Numbered from the stretch's first letter, positions 1 through 6,847 are shown. The stretch: 16,154 nt of DNA from Patescibacteria group bacterium (GCA_028703545.1 JAQVMR010000019.1:1-16154), one strand, 5' to 3'. The notes: generated by a model from the sequence alone, not told the origin. Program-made: numbers and translations.

Positions 1-16
1 TGTGCTCTTCCGATCT
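1..16. other. Residual Illumina TruSeq adapter at contig end
   Basis: Bases 1-16 read TGTGCTCTTCCGATCT, identical to the inner end of the standard Illumina TruSeq adapter (reverse complement AGATCGGAAGAGCACA). This is untrimmed library sequence, not genome. It is fused to the interior of a minus-strand gene, so the apparent last codons of that gene are artefactual. Base 17 is the first base that can be trusted. Confidence 0.97.
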
Positions 17-373
17 CCTTTGAAATTTGCGATCAAGAGTCATTAGAGTTACTTCCATGTTGGCAATATCCTTGTATTGACTATCATCGATCTCAAAATC
101 TGCTGTGACAGGCAAGTTTCTTCCAAGAACCAATCTCACGGTTCCTATGGCTTTACCAAGAAAATAGAGGATAAAGTCTTTTGAACTCTCATCATATTTT
201 TGGTAATGCTTGATTAATTCTGGAATTGTAGCTTCTGTTGCATATTCTTGATCAAGCCAAGTATTTTGCCACAGATGGGCGAATAGACATCTATCTTTGT
301 TACTTTTTACTTCCTTTGTCCAAAAAAGAAGTAAATATAACTTAGATAAAAAGTTCTGTTTTTTCCTGGTCAT
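17..373 (-). CDS. Acyltransferase of the AHL-synthase-like GNAT fold, 3' truncated by contig end
   Basis: The first 119 codons of a minus-strand gene are present; the rest is cut off by the adapter. The start is ATG (371-373), preceded by a strong SD (GGAGGAG, 4 nt from the ATG). Visible features are R28 followed by a Trp-containing segment, Y60-D61 with S63/S64, and the strand G77-T78-V79-R80-L81 followed by LPV. This order (R...W, YD..S, GTVRLV..LPV) is that of the GNAT-like N-acyl amino acid/AHL synthase group that includes PEP-CTERM/exosortase-associated acyltransferases. The substrate cannot be told. The gene is less AT-rich than the plus-strand genes and is transcribed divergently from the decarboxylase-like gene. 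Family call is moderately sure; function is not. Confidence 0.6.
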
Positions 374-402
374 TTTACTCCTCCTTGGTTTTATAGTATA
401 AT
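374..402 (+). promoter_or_regulatory. Promoter of the decarboxylase-kinase operon, in a divergent intergenic region
   Basis: TTTACT (374-379), a 17-nt spacer, and a perfect TATAAT (397-402) fit a sigma-70-type promoter. Transcription would begin near 409, about 33 nt before the ATG at 442, with no SD in the leader. On the other strand TATACT (395-400) is a plausible -10 for the gene at 17-373, so the two promoters would overlap back to back. Confidence 0.6.
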
Positions 403-441
403 TACTATGTTAATAAATAATATTAGCATATTTTAATAATT

Positions 442-858
442 ATGTCAACAAGAAAAAGCATGAAAAAATCTAGAAAAATTTTTGGATATCATATGGTTTT
501 AGATCTTTATGGATGCGACCCTAAAGCCCTTGATAGCATGGATATTTGCTATAAGTATTTAAACGATTTAGCTGATTTGATAAAAGTACATAAACAATCT
601 CAACCATTTATTGTTTATACGGATCCGATTAAATATCCAGATAAGGCTGGTATTTCTGGATGGATTCCCATCGTTGAGTCTGGATTTTCTATTCACACGC
701 TAACTCCTCAATATTTTGCGTCAATAGATATATATAGTTGTAAAAAGTACAATCCAGATATTGTAAGAAAATTTACAGTTAAAATCTTTAAACCAAAAGA
801 AATAGAAGAGAAACATTTTTTAAGAGGAGAGAAATATATTCATCCCGCTAAAAAATAA
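442..858 (+). CDS. S-adenosylmethionine decarboxylase-family pyruvoyl enzyme, substrate uncertain
   Basis: This 138-aa protein has the prokaryotic AdoMet decarboxylase fold signature. Enzymes of this family self-cleave at a Glu-Ser bond, turning the Ser into the pyruvoyl cofactor. E79-S80 is the predicted cleavage site. H85 (in SIHT) and C100 (in DIYSC) match the processing and proton-donor residues with the same spacings as the Thermotoga enzyme (Ser+5 His, His+15 Cys). The N-terminal GYHMVLDLYGCD strand is also typical. What differs is the substrate-site motif: the family's ESHxSIHTWPE reads ESGFSIHTLTP here, losing the aromatic and acidic residues after HT. No spermidine synthase lies nearby. 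AdoMet decarboxylase homologues re-specialised as pyruvoyl ornithine or arginine decarboxylases are known, so the substrate is open. The gene leads an operon with the histidine kinase 10 nt downstream. Confidence 0.8.
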   Translation: MSTRKSMKKSRKIFGYHMVLDLYGCDPKALDSMDICYKYLNDLADLIKVHKQSQPFIVYTDPIKYPDKAGISGWIPIVESGFSIHTLTPQYFASIDIYSCKKYNPDIVRKFTVKIFKPKEIEEKHFLRGEKYIHPAKK

Positions 859-868
859 TTTTTAGAAA

Positions 869-3199
869 ATGAACCTTTTGATTCTTCCAATCATTACAAT
901 ACTATTAGCCTGTTTTCTAGGGTTAGTAATATTTTTTCAAAATTTTAAAAGTAGAAAAAACAGAATACTTTCTGTGCTATCTTTTCTTGTGGCTTTTTGG
1001 ACTTTATCTGTTTTAATGGCAGATTTATCTAAAAGTCATAGTATAGCATTATTTTGGACAAAGATGTCCATCATTGGTCCAGCATTAATAGCATTTTTTC
1101 TTTTATGGTTTTCTATTGTGTTTCCACTGGACAAAAAGATTCCAAAATCAAAACTTTTCTCTGCTTTTATACCTAGCTTGCTTATTATAATTTTAGCCCC
1201 AACTAGGTTAAATGTAACTGATATTAAAATAGAATCATGGGGAACAAAATTTACCCCAGGACCACTTTATTGGGGAATAGCTGTTTTATTTGCAGTTTAT
1301 ATTTCTTGGTCTTTTGTAAATATTATTAAGAGCTATAAAAAAAGCTCTGGAATTGAGAGGTATCAGATTAAATATCTTTTCATTGGTGTTTTAATATCAA
1401 TAACATTGGGTGTATTGTTAAATTTGATTTTACCATCCTTAGGATATAGTAGAGCAAGTTCACTGGGTCCATCAACGACTCTATTTTTTATAGGATTTAC
1501 AGGATATGCAATAACAAGATATAGATTGATGGACATCAGAATTATTATTAGAAAAATATTTATTTATTTTCTGGAATCCATTTTTGTTTATGGACTTTTT
1601 TATTTAATAGCAGGAATATATCTGAAATTTTTTGGTGGAATATTTAATAATACATCTTATTTAAGTGGAATATTTAATAATACATCTTATTTAATAGGCA
1701 TATTTATAGCAATAGGATTTGTAACGTTGTTTTCATTGTTCAGCGCTTTATTGAAGAATGTTTCTAAGAAATATTTTTTTAAGAATTTAACCGATTATCA
1801 AAATTCTTTAATATTTTTAAGTCAAGAATTAAATAAATATAATGATTTAGATAAAATTATTAACCTTATAGTAGAAACTATTAAATCTACTATGAATTTA
1901 AATAGGGCAGGAGTGCTTCTTGTTAATATAAATGAAAAACCAATTCATTATCAAATAGCAAAGACAGTTGGTTTTGATGAACAAAATGGCATTAGCTTGG
2001 TGCAAGATAATTTTCTTACACAATATCTACAAAAAACAAAAAGTGTTCTTTTATTGGATGAGTTAAGTCTATTGTCTAGAGATGCAAAGACAAAAAAAGA
2101 TTCTAAAGGGTTTTCCGATCTAAAAAGTTATATGGAGCACATTGAAGCATCTTTGTGTTTACCACTTATAGGCAATAACAATTTGATAGGTATTATTGTT
2201 CTGGGCGCTAAATTATCAAAAGATGCATACACAAAAGAAGATCTAGAGCTTTTGAGTGCTTTGGGTTCTCAGGCATCTATAGCAATAGAAAATGCGAGAT
2301 TATATGACGAGATAAATGATAAAAAAAGACAGTTAGATAAATTTAACAAAGAGCTGAAATATAAAGTAGAAGAGCAAACAAGAGATATTAAGCAAAAAAA
2401 TGAACATTTAGAAGAACTTTTAAACATGAAAAGTGATTTTTTACGCACTGTAAATCATCAATTAAATACACCTTTATCTATAATGAAAAATGCTTTTGCT
2501 ATGATGGAAGATAAATCATTAGAAATTGATAGGGGGTTAGAAATAGCATCAAGTGGATTAGAAAGAATGAGTAGTACAATTTCTGAGTTTTGGGATGCTT
2601 TTGAGCTTGAAGGACAGAAAGTTAAAATGACATTAATTGAAACAGATATTGAGAAAATAATCAACGATATGATAAAGGAAAAAAAGAACTTAAAATTAGC
2701 AACAACCAGAAATTTAAAAATAAATTTTATTAAGCCATATTTTGCAATTCCAAAAGTATTGTGTGATCAGAAGAAAATTACCCATGTCATTTCAAACTTA
2801 TTAGACAATGCAGTCTTTTACACAGAAAAAGGATCGATAAATGTTGGATTTGAAAAAGTAAATAATAATAACAAAGATTTTCTAAAAATATTTATTTCTG
2901 ATACTGGTTGTGGAATATCGGAAGAAGATAAGGAAAGGTTATTTACAAAATTTTCTAGAGGATCCGCAGCTTCGTCTATTCATCCAGATGGATCTGGACT
3001 TGGGCTTTATATAGCAAAAAGTATTGTAGAAGATAGCGAGGGAGAATTAAAATTAGAAAATTCTGAGATGGGTAAGGGGACTACTTTCAGCTTTACCTTA
3101 CAAATATCAAATACAAAATCAATAAATCAAGAAATAAAAGAAAATATAAAACAAGTTACGAAAAATATAAATACAAAAAACGTTCGATTTTGTTTATAG
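869..3199 (+). CDS. Membrane sensor histidine kinase (7TM-type N-terminus, GAF, HisKA, HATPase)
   Basis: A 776-aa sensor kinase. Residues 1 to about 225 hold a series of hydrophobic helices of the HisKA_7TM type, followed by two more segments around 226-250 and 276-295. A GAF domain spans about 325-478, then a coiled coil (about 479-520). The H-box FLRTVNHQLNTPL gives phospho-acceptor H530. The ATPase shows the N-box (N643, N647), G1 box D678-T-G-C-G and G2 box G708-S-G-L-G-L. The tail after about 745 is a Lys/Asn-rich linker ending at TAG (3197-3199), just where a receiver domain begins in the -1 frame. A perfect 30-bp in-frame duplication lies in a loop at about residues 256-275. The ATG follows the decarboxylase-like gene by 10 nt without an SD, so co-transcription is likely. 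The signal sensed is unknown. Confidence 0.93.
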   Translation: MNLLILPIITILLACFLGLVIFFQNFKSRKNRILSVLSFLVAFWTLSVLMADLSKSHSIALFWTKMSIIGPALIAFFLLWFSIVFPLDKKIPKSKLFSAFIPSLLIIILAPTRLNVTDIKIESWGTKFTPGPLYWGIAVLFAVYISWSFVNIIKSYKKSSGIERYQIKYLFIGVLISITLGVLLNLILPSLGYSRASSLGPSTTLFFIGFTGYAITRYRLMDIRIIIRKIFIYFLESIFVYGLFYLIAGIYLKFFGGIFNNTSYLSGIFNNTSYLIGIFIAIGFVTLFSLFSALLKNVSKKYFFKNLTDYQNSLIFLSQELNKYNDLDKIINLIVETIKSTMNLNRAGVLLVNINEKPIHYQIAKTVGFDEQNGISLVQDNFLTQYLQKTKSVLLLDELSLLSRDAKTKKDSKGFSDLKSYMEHIEASLCLPLIGNNNLIGIIVLGAKLSKDAYTKEDLELLSALGSQASIAIENARLYDEINDKKRQLDKFNKELKYKVEEQTRDIKQKNEHLEELLNMKSDFLRTVNHQLNTPLSIMKNAFAMMEDKSLEIDRGLEIASSGLERMSSTISEFWDAFELEGQKVKMTLIETDIEKIINDMIKEKKNLKLATTRNLKINFIKPYFAIPKVLCDQKKITHVISNLLDNAVFYTEKGSINVGFEKVNNNNKDFLKIFISDTGCGISEEDKERLFTKFSRGSAASSIHPDGSGLGLYIAKSIVEDSEGELKLENSEMGKGTTFSFTLQISNTKSINQEIKENIKQVTKNINTKNVRFCL
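1635..1694 (+). repeat. Perfect 2 x 30-bp tandem duplication inside the kinase gene
   Basis: Bases 1635-1664 and 1665-1694 are identical and adjacent. Thirty bases keep the frame, so the protein carries GIFNNTSYL twice, in the segment between two predicted membrane helices ahead of the GAF domain. Confidence 0.97.
3175..3181 (+). promoter_or_regulatory. Candidate -1 ribosomal slippery heptamer A AAA AAC
   Basis: In the kinase frame the bases read ACA AAA AAC, which is X XXY YYZ with A AAA AAC at 3175-3181. A -1 slip here bypasses the TAG at 3197-3199 and continues directly into the receiver domain, giving a linker-KKRSILFIEDE junction. No clear downstream pseudoknot or upstream SD stimulator was found, and A-runs are common in this AT-rich DNA, so the function is inferred from position and direction only. 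Confidence 0.4.
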
Positions 3200-3573
3200 A
3201 AGATGAAAAAAGCATTGTTGATTTATATAAAATTTATCTTGAAAAACATGGATATGAATTTTATTCAACATATGACATAGACGAAGCAAAAAGTATATTA
3301 AAAACAAAAAATATAGACGCGATAGTCTTAGATATAATTATAAGAAAAAAAGAAGCGGGCGGAATGATTAATGTTGTAGCTGAACAGGGATATACGTTTT
3401 TAGAAAAAATTAGAAAAGAAGAATCATTAAAAAATATTCCAATTATAATGTTTAGCAATTTAAATACCGATCAAGATAGAGCCAAAGCAAAAAAACTAGG
3501 TGCAAGCGATTATATATTTAAAGGCAATGCAAAACCACAGGATTTAATAAATGCTATTAATAGAGTTATTTAA
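3190..3573 (+). CDS. Response-regulator receiver domain, probably part of a hybrid kinase by -1 frameshift
   Basis: A CheY-like receiver of about 127 aa with no output domain. The acidic pocket is E4-D5, the phospho-acceptor D48 (in VLDII), the switch Ser S89 and the conserved Lys K111 (in IFKGN). About ten extra residues lie after D48 compared with ordinary receivers. The best in-frame initiator is TTG at 3190, which would cut off the start of the first beta strand; the intact strand (KKRSILFIEDE) requires codons from 3175 on, inside the kinase reading frame. There is no ATG before it. Three readings remain: made with the kinase by -1 frameshifting at 3175-3181, made separately from TTG or ATT, or a natural or assembly indel has split a hybrid kinase. 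It is the obvious phosphotransfer partner of the kinase. Confidence 0.85.
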   Translation: MFIEDEKSIVDLYKIYLEKHGYEFYSTYDIDEAKSILKTKNIDAIVLDIIIRKKEAGGMINVVAEQGYTFLEKIRKEESLKNIPIIMFSNLNTDQDRAKAKKLGASDYIFKGNAKPQDLINAINRVI

Positions 3574-3607
3574 TAAAAAACGATCAAAATAATCTTTATT
3601 AATCAAT

Positions 3608-4213
3608 CTAAATCTTTTTATTCTTCAACTTAATCTCACAGTCTAAACATGTAAGCAAATCTCGTTTTTCTTGATCATCGCCTTCTTTTAACAAAAACTT
3701 TATATAATTTCTAGTATCGACGTCAATCAAGTCGATACTATCATTTTTACCAGTTGCTAGGACTTGAAACTTCTTAAATCTTTTTATTTCAGATCTAATC
3801 TTGTCTTGGACTGAGATCTTTTTAAAATTTAAAGAATCCACTAATTTTTGTAATTGTTTGATTAACTCTTCTTCACTTATATACCCAGATTTACAATTTT
3901 TATCTCGTGCTTTAGTGCATCCATAATACACATGTCTATTGTAAGATCCGTCTTTAAGTTTTTTAAATTTTTCAGTTGCTGAAATTCCAGATCCACATAA
4001 ACCACACTTCGTAATCTTAGTAAAAGCAAATTCAATGTTTTCACGTCTTACAAGTTGAGAGTTTTTCATTTGTTGTTGAACTGCATCAAACAATTCTTTT
4101 GTAATTATTGATTCATGTTTTCCTTGATACCAATTTCCACTTCCTTTAGGATATTCAAATGGTCCATAATAAAAAGTATTTTCAAGTAAACGATTGTTTG
4201 TTTGCTTATCCAC
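3608..4213 (-). pseudogene. C-terminal remnant of a large serine recombinase
   Basis: About 201 codons matching only the back half of a large serine recombinase. The fragment starts late in the recombinase domain (the NxFYYGxF..P and YQGKHESIITKELFD segments, residues about 12-45). A zinc ribbon follows (C70, C73, C99, C107), then a Lys/Glu-rich coiled-coil C-terminus. The whole N-terminal resolvase catalytic domain, with its nucleophilic Ser, and the first part of the recombinase domain are missing. The frame is closed by TAA at 4226-4228, and the only initiator near the break is GTG (4211-4213), with no SD. It therefore cannot recombine DNA. It is best read as debris of an integrated element, consistent with its less AT-rich composition and opposite strand. 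Expression is doubtful. Confidence 0.85.
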
Positions 4214-4243
4214 TTGACAACAATGTTATATTTTTCTAACATT
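4214..4243 (+). promoter_or_regulatory. Promoter with overlapping inverted-repeat operator for the XRE operon
   Basis: A perfect -35 TTGACA (4214-4219), a 17-nt spacer and -10 TAACAT (4237-4242) lie upstream of the ATG at 4274. A dyad AATGTTA (4222-4228) / TAACATT (4237-4243), with perfect 7-bp arms 8 nt apart, covers the spacer and the whole -10. A repressor bound there would block polymerase. The small XRE regulator in the operon is the natural candidate, which would make it autoregulatory. Confidence 0.65.
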
Positions 4244-4273
4244 AAAGATGGTTATAAATAATTAATAAATAAT

Positions 4274-4666
4274 ATGACTCTTAAAAAATATAAAAAAATA
4301 AAACTTGCTATAGTTTTTATAATAGCGTTCATTTTTAGTCAATCTCTAGTCCTAGATAATTTTTTTATTCCAATTGCGGTTTTGTGTATATCACCTTTGT
4401 TACTCTTATATTTAAGAAAAAAAGTAGTGGGTGTAATAGAAGACGAGAGAGATTATCAAATCGGAGGAAAGTCAGCCCTACTTGCCATTCAACTAACTTC
4501 TTGGATTGGCGTAATTGTTATGTTTATATTTTATGCTCTAAGCGATAAAAACTTATCTTACAAACCAATGGCTATGACACTTGCCTTTTTTATCTGTTTT
4601 TTGATGCTCACTTATTCAATTATTTTTAAATATTATATTAAACACAATTCCAATAATGAAAAATAG
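4274..4666 (+). CDS. DUF2178-like four-helix membrane protein
   Basis: A 130-aa integral membrane protein with four hydrophobic helices (about 10-26, 31-48, 67-88 and 100-122). Between helices 2 and 3 is the cytoplasmic motif EDERDYQIGGKSA, which resembles the DER-x-x-x-I-x-x-KA motif of DUF2178 proteins. These are typically encoded immediately before a small XRE regulator, exactly as here: the regulator's ATG lies inside the last codons of this gene (11-bp overlap), so the two are translationally coupled. The biochemical role of the family is not established; in other genomes such pairs look like membrane protein/regulator modules. The leader is about 24 nt and has no SD. Confidence 0.75.
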   Translation: MTLKKYKKIKLAIVFIIAFIFSQSLVLDNFFIPIAVLCISPLLLLYLRKKVVGVIEDERDYQIGGKSALLAIQLTSWIGVIVMFIFYALSDKNLSYKPMAMTLAFFICFLMLTYSIIFKYYIKHNSNNEK

Positions 4667-4853
4667 AATCAAAGATTTGCGGACAAAATTAGGTATTACT
4701 CAAGAAGAGTTAGCCCAGATGGCTAAAGTTAGACGCGAGACTATTATTTTTCTCGAACAAGGAAAATACAATCCATCTCTTAATCTAGCTCACGAGGTAG
4801 CAAAATCACTCAAAACAACCATAGATAGGCTGTTTATTTTTTATGATAAATAA
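4656..4853 (+). CDS. Small XRE/Cro-family HTH transcriptional regulator
   Basis: A 65-aa single-domain DNA-binding protein. The helix-turn-helix includes LRTKLGITQEELAQMAKV followed by the recognition helix RRETIIFLEQGKYNPSLNLA, and the end (AKSLKTTIDRLFIFYDK) is typical of the short YozG-like XRE subgroup. There is no effector domain. The start overlaps the DUF2178-like gene by 11 bp. The dyad at 4222-4243 over the operon's -10 is a likely operator for it. The protein probably represses its own operon; the inducing signal is unknown. Confidence 0.92.
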   Translation: MKNRIKDLRTKLGITQEELAQMAKVRRETIIFLEQGKYNPSLNLAHEVAKSLKTTIDRLFIFYDK

Positions 4854-4862
4854 ATTAATTAT

Positions 4863-5927
4863 ATGATTTTAAAATTCCTAGCAAAAAATAAAACCATAAT
4901 GGTAGCAATTATTAGTTTTATTTTTGGGGTATTGATCTACAACTATTCCTCAATAATTTTTCAGGAAGGCAATCCTTGGCCACAAATTAAAGGTATTGCT
5001 CAGCTAACTTTTGGTAATAAAGACTTTGTAAAATTAGACATTGAAAAAAATAAATATATTACTAAAAGCAATAACGTAGATCTCATTAGGTCTTTTATGA
5101 AAGAAAAAGGTTATGATTTTATAGAACAGATGGGTTCGGGATATTTTTTTCAAAATGATTTTGGTGATAGACTTATTGCTGTTCATAAATTTTATTCAAG
5201 ATTTTATTCTATTTGGACAATATCGGAAACAAATAATATAAATTCATTTAAATTTGAAAAAAGGAGAGAAATAGACGGGCAATTATTTACCATTTCGGGA
5301 GAATTTATATGCCTACCATTAAAAAACGAAGATAAAGCTCATAACGATTTGTGTGTATTTGGAATAAAAAATAATAATTATTATTATCATTTACAAAATT
5401 TAAATAATGATTTCAATATTTTTGGCACAATTAATATTGGAACAAAAATTTTTGTTATAGGCAAGTTAATTTCTGAAAATGACGAAGTCTACAACAATTT
5501 GGGTAAAATTGGAGTAGAAAAGCTTTATGTTTTAAATAATTTAGACATCAGGTCGGAATTAAAAGATTGTTTGCCAAAAAGCGATATGGCTAGTTACGAA
5601 AAATGCAAGGAACTCTTAGACACAATTAGAAGCTTTAATGACTGTGCTAATGCTGGATTTTCTATTACAAAATCTGATCCGCCACAATGTGAAACACCCG
5701 ATGGTAAAAAATTTATTAATGAAGCCAATAGTAGCTGGGAAGTGGCCCTGATTAAACTTTATAATTGCGAAGTAAAAAGTTTATTCCAAAATCATGGTAA
5801 ATTAGTAAAGTTAGAACTTAAAAATGGGAATGAAATTACAGCCTACGAACCACAAATTGATGATGTAATGAAAGCAGCCGTAGAATTAAAAAATAAATGT
5901 GGAGATATAAGGTTAGCCACCGAATAA
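4863..5927 (+). CDS. Membrane-anchored protein with an OB-like domain and a Cys-TPDG motif
   Basis: A 354-aa protein with an N-terminal signal anchor (about residues 12-30) and a large exported part. About 139-222 looks like an OB-like beta domain (FTISGEFICLPLK..., then ...IGTKIFVIGKLIS). Around 261-286 is the motif C-x2-AGF...PPQCETPDGKKF, a small disulfide-type motif that recurs in exported proteins of CPR bacteria. The C-terminal 65 residues form another short mixed alpha/beta segment. No catalytic motif is visible, so no function is assigned. It starts 9 nt after the XRE gene and probably belongs to that operon. A terminator candidate follows at 5968-6000. Confidence 0.75.
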   Translation: MILKFLAKNKTIMVAIISFIFGVLIYNYSSIIFQEGNPWPQIKGIAQLTFGNKDFVKLDIEKNKYITKSNNVDLIRSFMKEKGYDFIEQMGSGYFFQNDFGDRLIAVHKFYSRFYSIWTISETNNINSFKFEKRREIDGQLFTISGEFICLPLKNEDKAHNDLCVFGIKNNNYYYHLQNLNNDFNIFGTINIGTKIFVIGKLISENDEVYNNLGKIGVEKLYVLNNLDIRSELKDCLPKSDMASYEKCKELLDTIRSFNDCANAGFSITKSDPPQCETPDGKKFINEANSSWEVALIKLYNCEVKSLFQNHGKLVKLELKNGNEITAYEPQIDDVMKAAVELKNKCGDIRLATE

Positions 5928-5967
5928 TATAATATTAATTCCATTACTTTGAATCAAAATAATTTTT

Positions 5968-6000
5968 AAAAAACGGTGCTTTTCACAATTACTGTTTTTT
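5968..6000 (+). terminator. Probable intrinsic terminator
   Basis: AAAAAACGGT (5968-5977) pairs with ACTGTTTTTT (5991-6000) in a 10-bp stem with one G-T pair and a 13-nt loop. The A-run and T-run are part of the stem, so it could act on either strand. It lies 40 nt after the stop of the OB-like protein gene. Confidence 0.55.
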
Positions 6001-6016
6001 TATTTATTCATAAAAA

Positions 6017-6025
6017 TGTTATAAT
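6017..6025 (+). promoter_or_regulatory. Extended -10 promoter element TGTTATAAT
   Basis: TG (6017-6018), one base, then TATAAT (6020-6025), just after the terminator hairpin. It would give the zinc-ribbon gene at 6142 an unusually long leader of about 110 nt for this window. A second TATAAT at 6114-6119 within an AT repeat could give a shorter one. The rest of 5928-6141 is AT-rich with no other recognisable feature. Confidence 0.4.
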
Positions 6026-6141
6026 TAGAATATTAAACAATAATAACAAAAATTAAATTTATTAAATAGTTTATCACTATTAAACGGTTCTTAATTGATG
6101 TAAAATATATATATATAATATTAATCAATAATATCAAATTT

Positions 6142-6708
6142 ATGTTTTGTCAACATTGTGGAGTCAAAATAGAAGAAAATACGAAATTTTGTCATCATTG
6201 TGGTGCAAAAACTAACAGCAATACACTACAATTAAAAAAAGAGGGTGCCAAAAAAAATATTGAAACTCAAGGTTCTTCTATAAATAATGAAAGAGAAACT
6301 GTTGAGGAATATTTGTCTAAAACCAATATCAAAAATAAAGAAGAGGCAAAAAAATATTTAAATCAATTTAGAATTTTATTATGGACTGTTTTTATTAGTA
6401 TGGTTTTTGTGCGTGGATTAAATGAATCGGCACCAGAAGGATCATTAATGTTTGGCATTATATATTTAGGATTATTAATATATTTGATTATTTTTTGTGT
6501 AAAAATTTTAAGTGTAGAAAAACAACCAAAAATAAATGCCATATGGTGTATTATTTTTGCACCACTGAGCTGGCTATATTTATATCCCTTAATAGCAGAT
6601 CCGCTAAAAATAATTATTGGGCAGAAACAGGAAAAAAAGCCAAAGATTATTACATACACTACGCTTATTGTCCAAAATGCGCCAAAAAATTCGGACATAA
6701 TTATATGA
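6142..6708 (+). CDS. Zinc-ribbon membrane protein with a disrupted or recoded C-terminus
   Basis: A 188-aa protein starting with a complete zinc ribbon (C3, C6, C17, C20), then a polar linker and about three hydrophobic helices (residues about 75-92, 94-112 and 130-150). The partner or ligand is unknown; such proteins are common in bacteria and often uncharacterised. The C-terminal 20 residues (after KKPK) look unlike a domain. In the -1 frame the same DNA encodes KKAKDYYIHYAYCPKCAKKF up to a TAA at 6726-6728, and a third frame carries DSFCKN at 6707-6724, like the second half of another ribbon. The -1 switch point is A AAA AAG (6633-6639). Either the product is frameshifted or the 3' end is decaying. 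There is no SD before the ATG. Confidence 0.75.
   Translation: MFCQHCGVKIEENTKFCHHCGAKTNSNTLQLKKEGAKKNIETQGSSINNERETVEEYLSKTNIKNKEEAKKYLNQFRILLWTVFISMVFVRGLNESAPEGSLMFGIIYLGLLIYLIIFCVKILSVEKQPKINAIWCIIFAPLSWLYLYPLIADPLKIIIGQKQEKKPKIITYTTLIVQNAPKNSDIII
6633..6639 (+). promoter_or_regulatory. Candidate -1 slippery heptamer A AAA AAG
   Basis: The zero frame reads GAA AAA AAG, i.e. A AAA AAG, the most efficient -1 frameshift heptamer known in Escherichia coli (dnaX type). Slippage would replace the last residues by a stretch with a CPKC knuckle ending at 6728. The seven-A run (6632-6638) could also cause transcriptional slippage with the same result. No stimulatory structure was identified. Confidence 0.35.
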
Positions 6709-6847
6709 TTCTTTTTGCAAAAATTTAAAATTCCAGATAATGCACTTATAAAATCCTCAAAATTCCAAATCCAAAACATAAATAAAAATAGCTTATTATA
6801 AAAAATCTAAACCTAACTATTGATTTTTTTATTTCTCTTCAAAAAAT

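Noticed and set aside
6363..6779. 138-codon minus-strand open frame
   Set aside because: It lies antisense to the zinc-ribbon gene and shows no domain, promoter or SD of its own.
6706..6800. UGA read as glycine (code 25, as in Gracilibacteria), extending the zinc-ribbon gene past 6708
   Set aside because: All large conserved genes are full length without internal UGA, Gly is encoded by GGN throughout, and read-through at 8936 or 11856 adds only a few meaningless residues.
6729..6800. Short AAATTCCA/AAATCC repeats as a CRISPR-like or structural element
   Set aside because: Units are irregular and few. They look like low-complexity AT-rich intergenic filler, though a genome-wide comparison might show a family.
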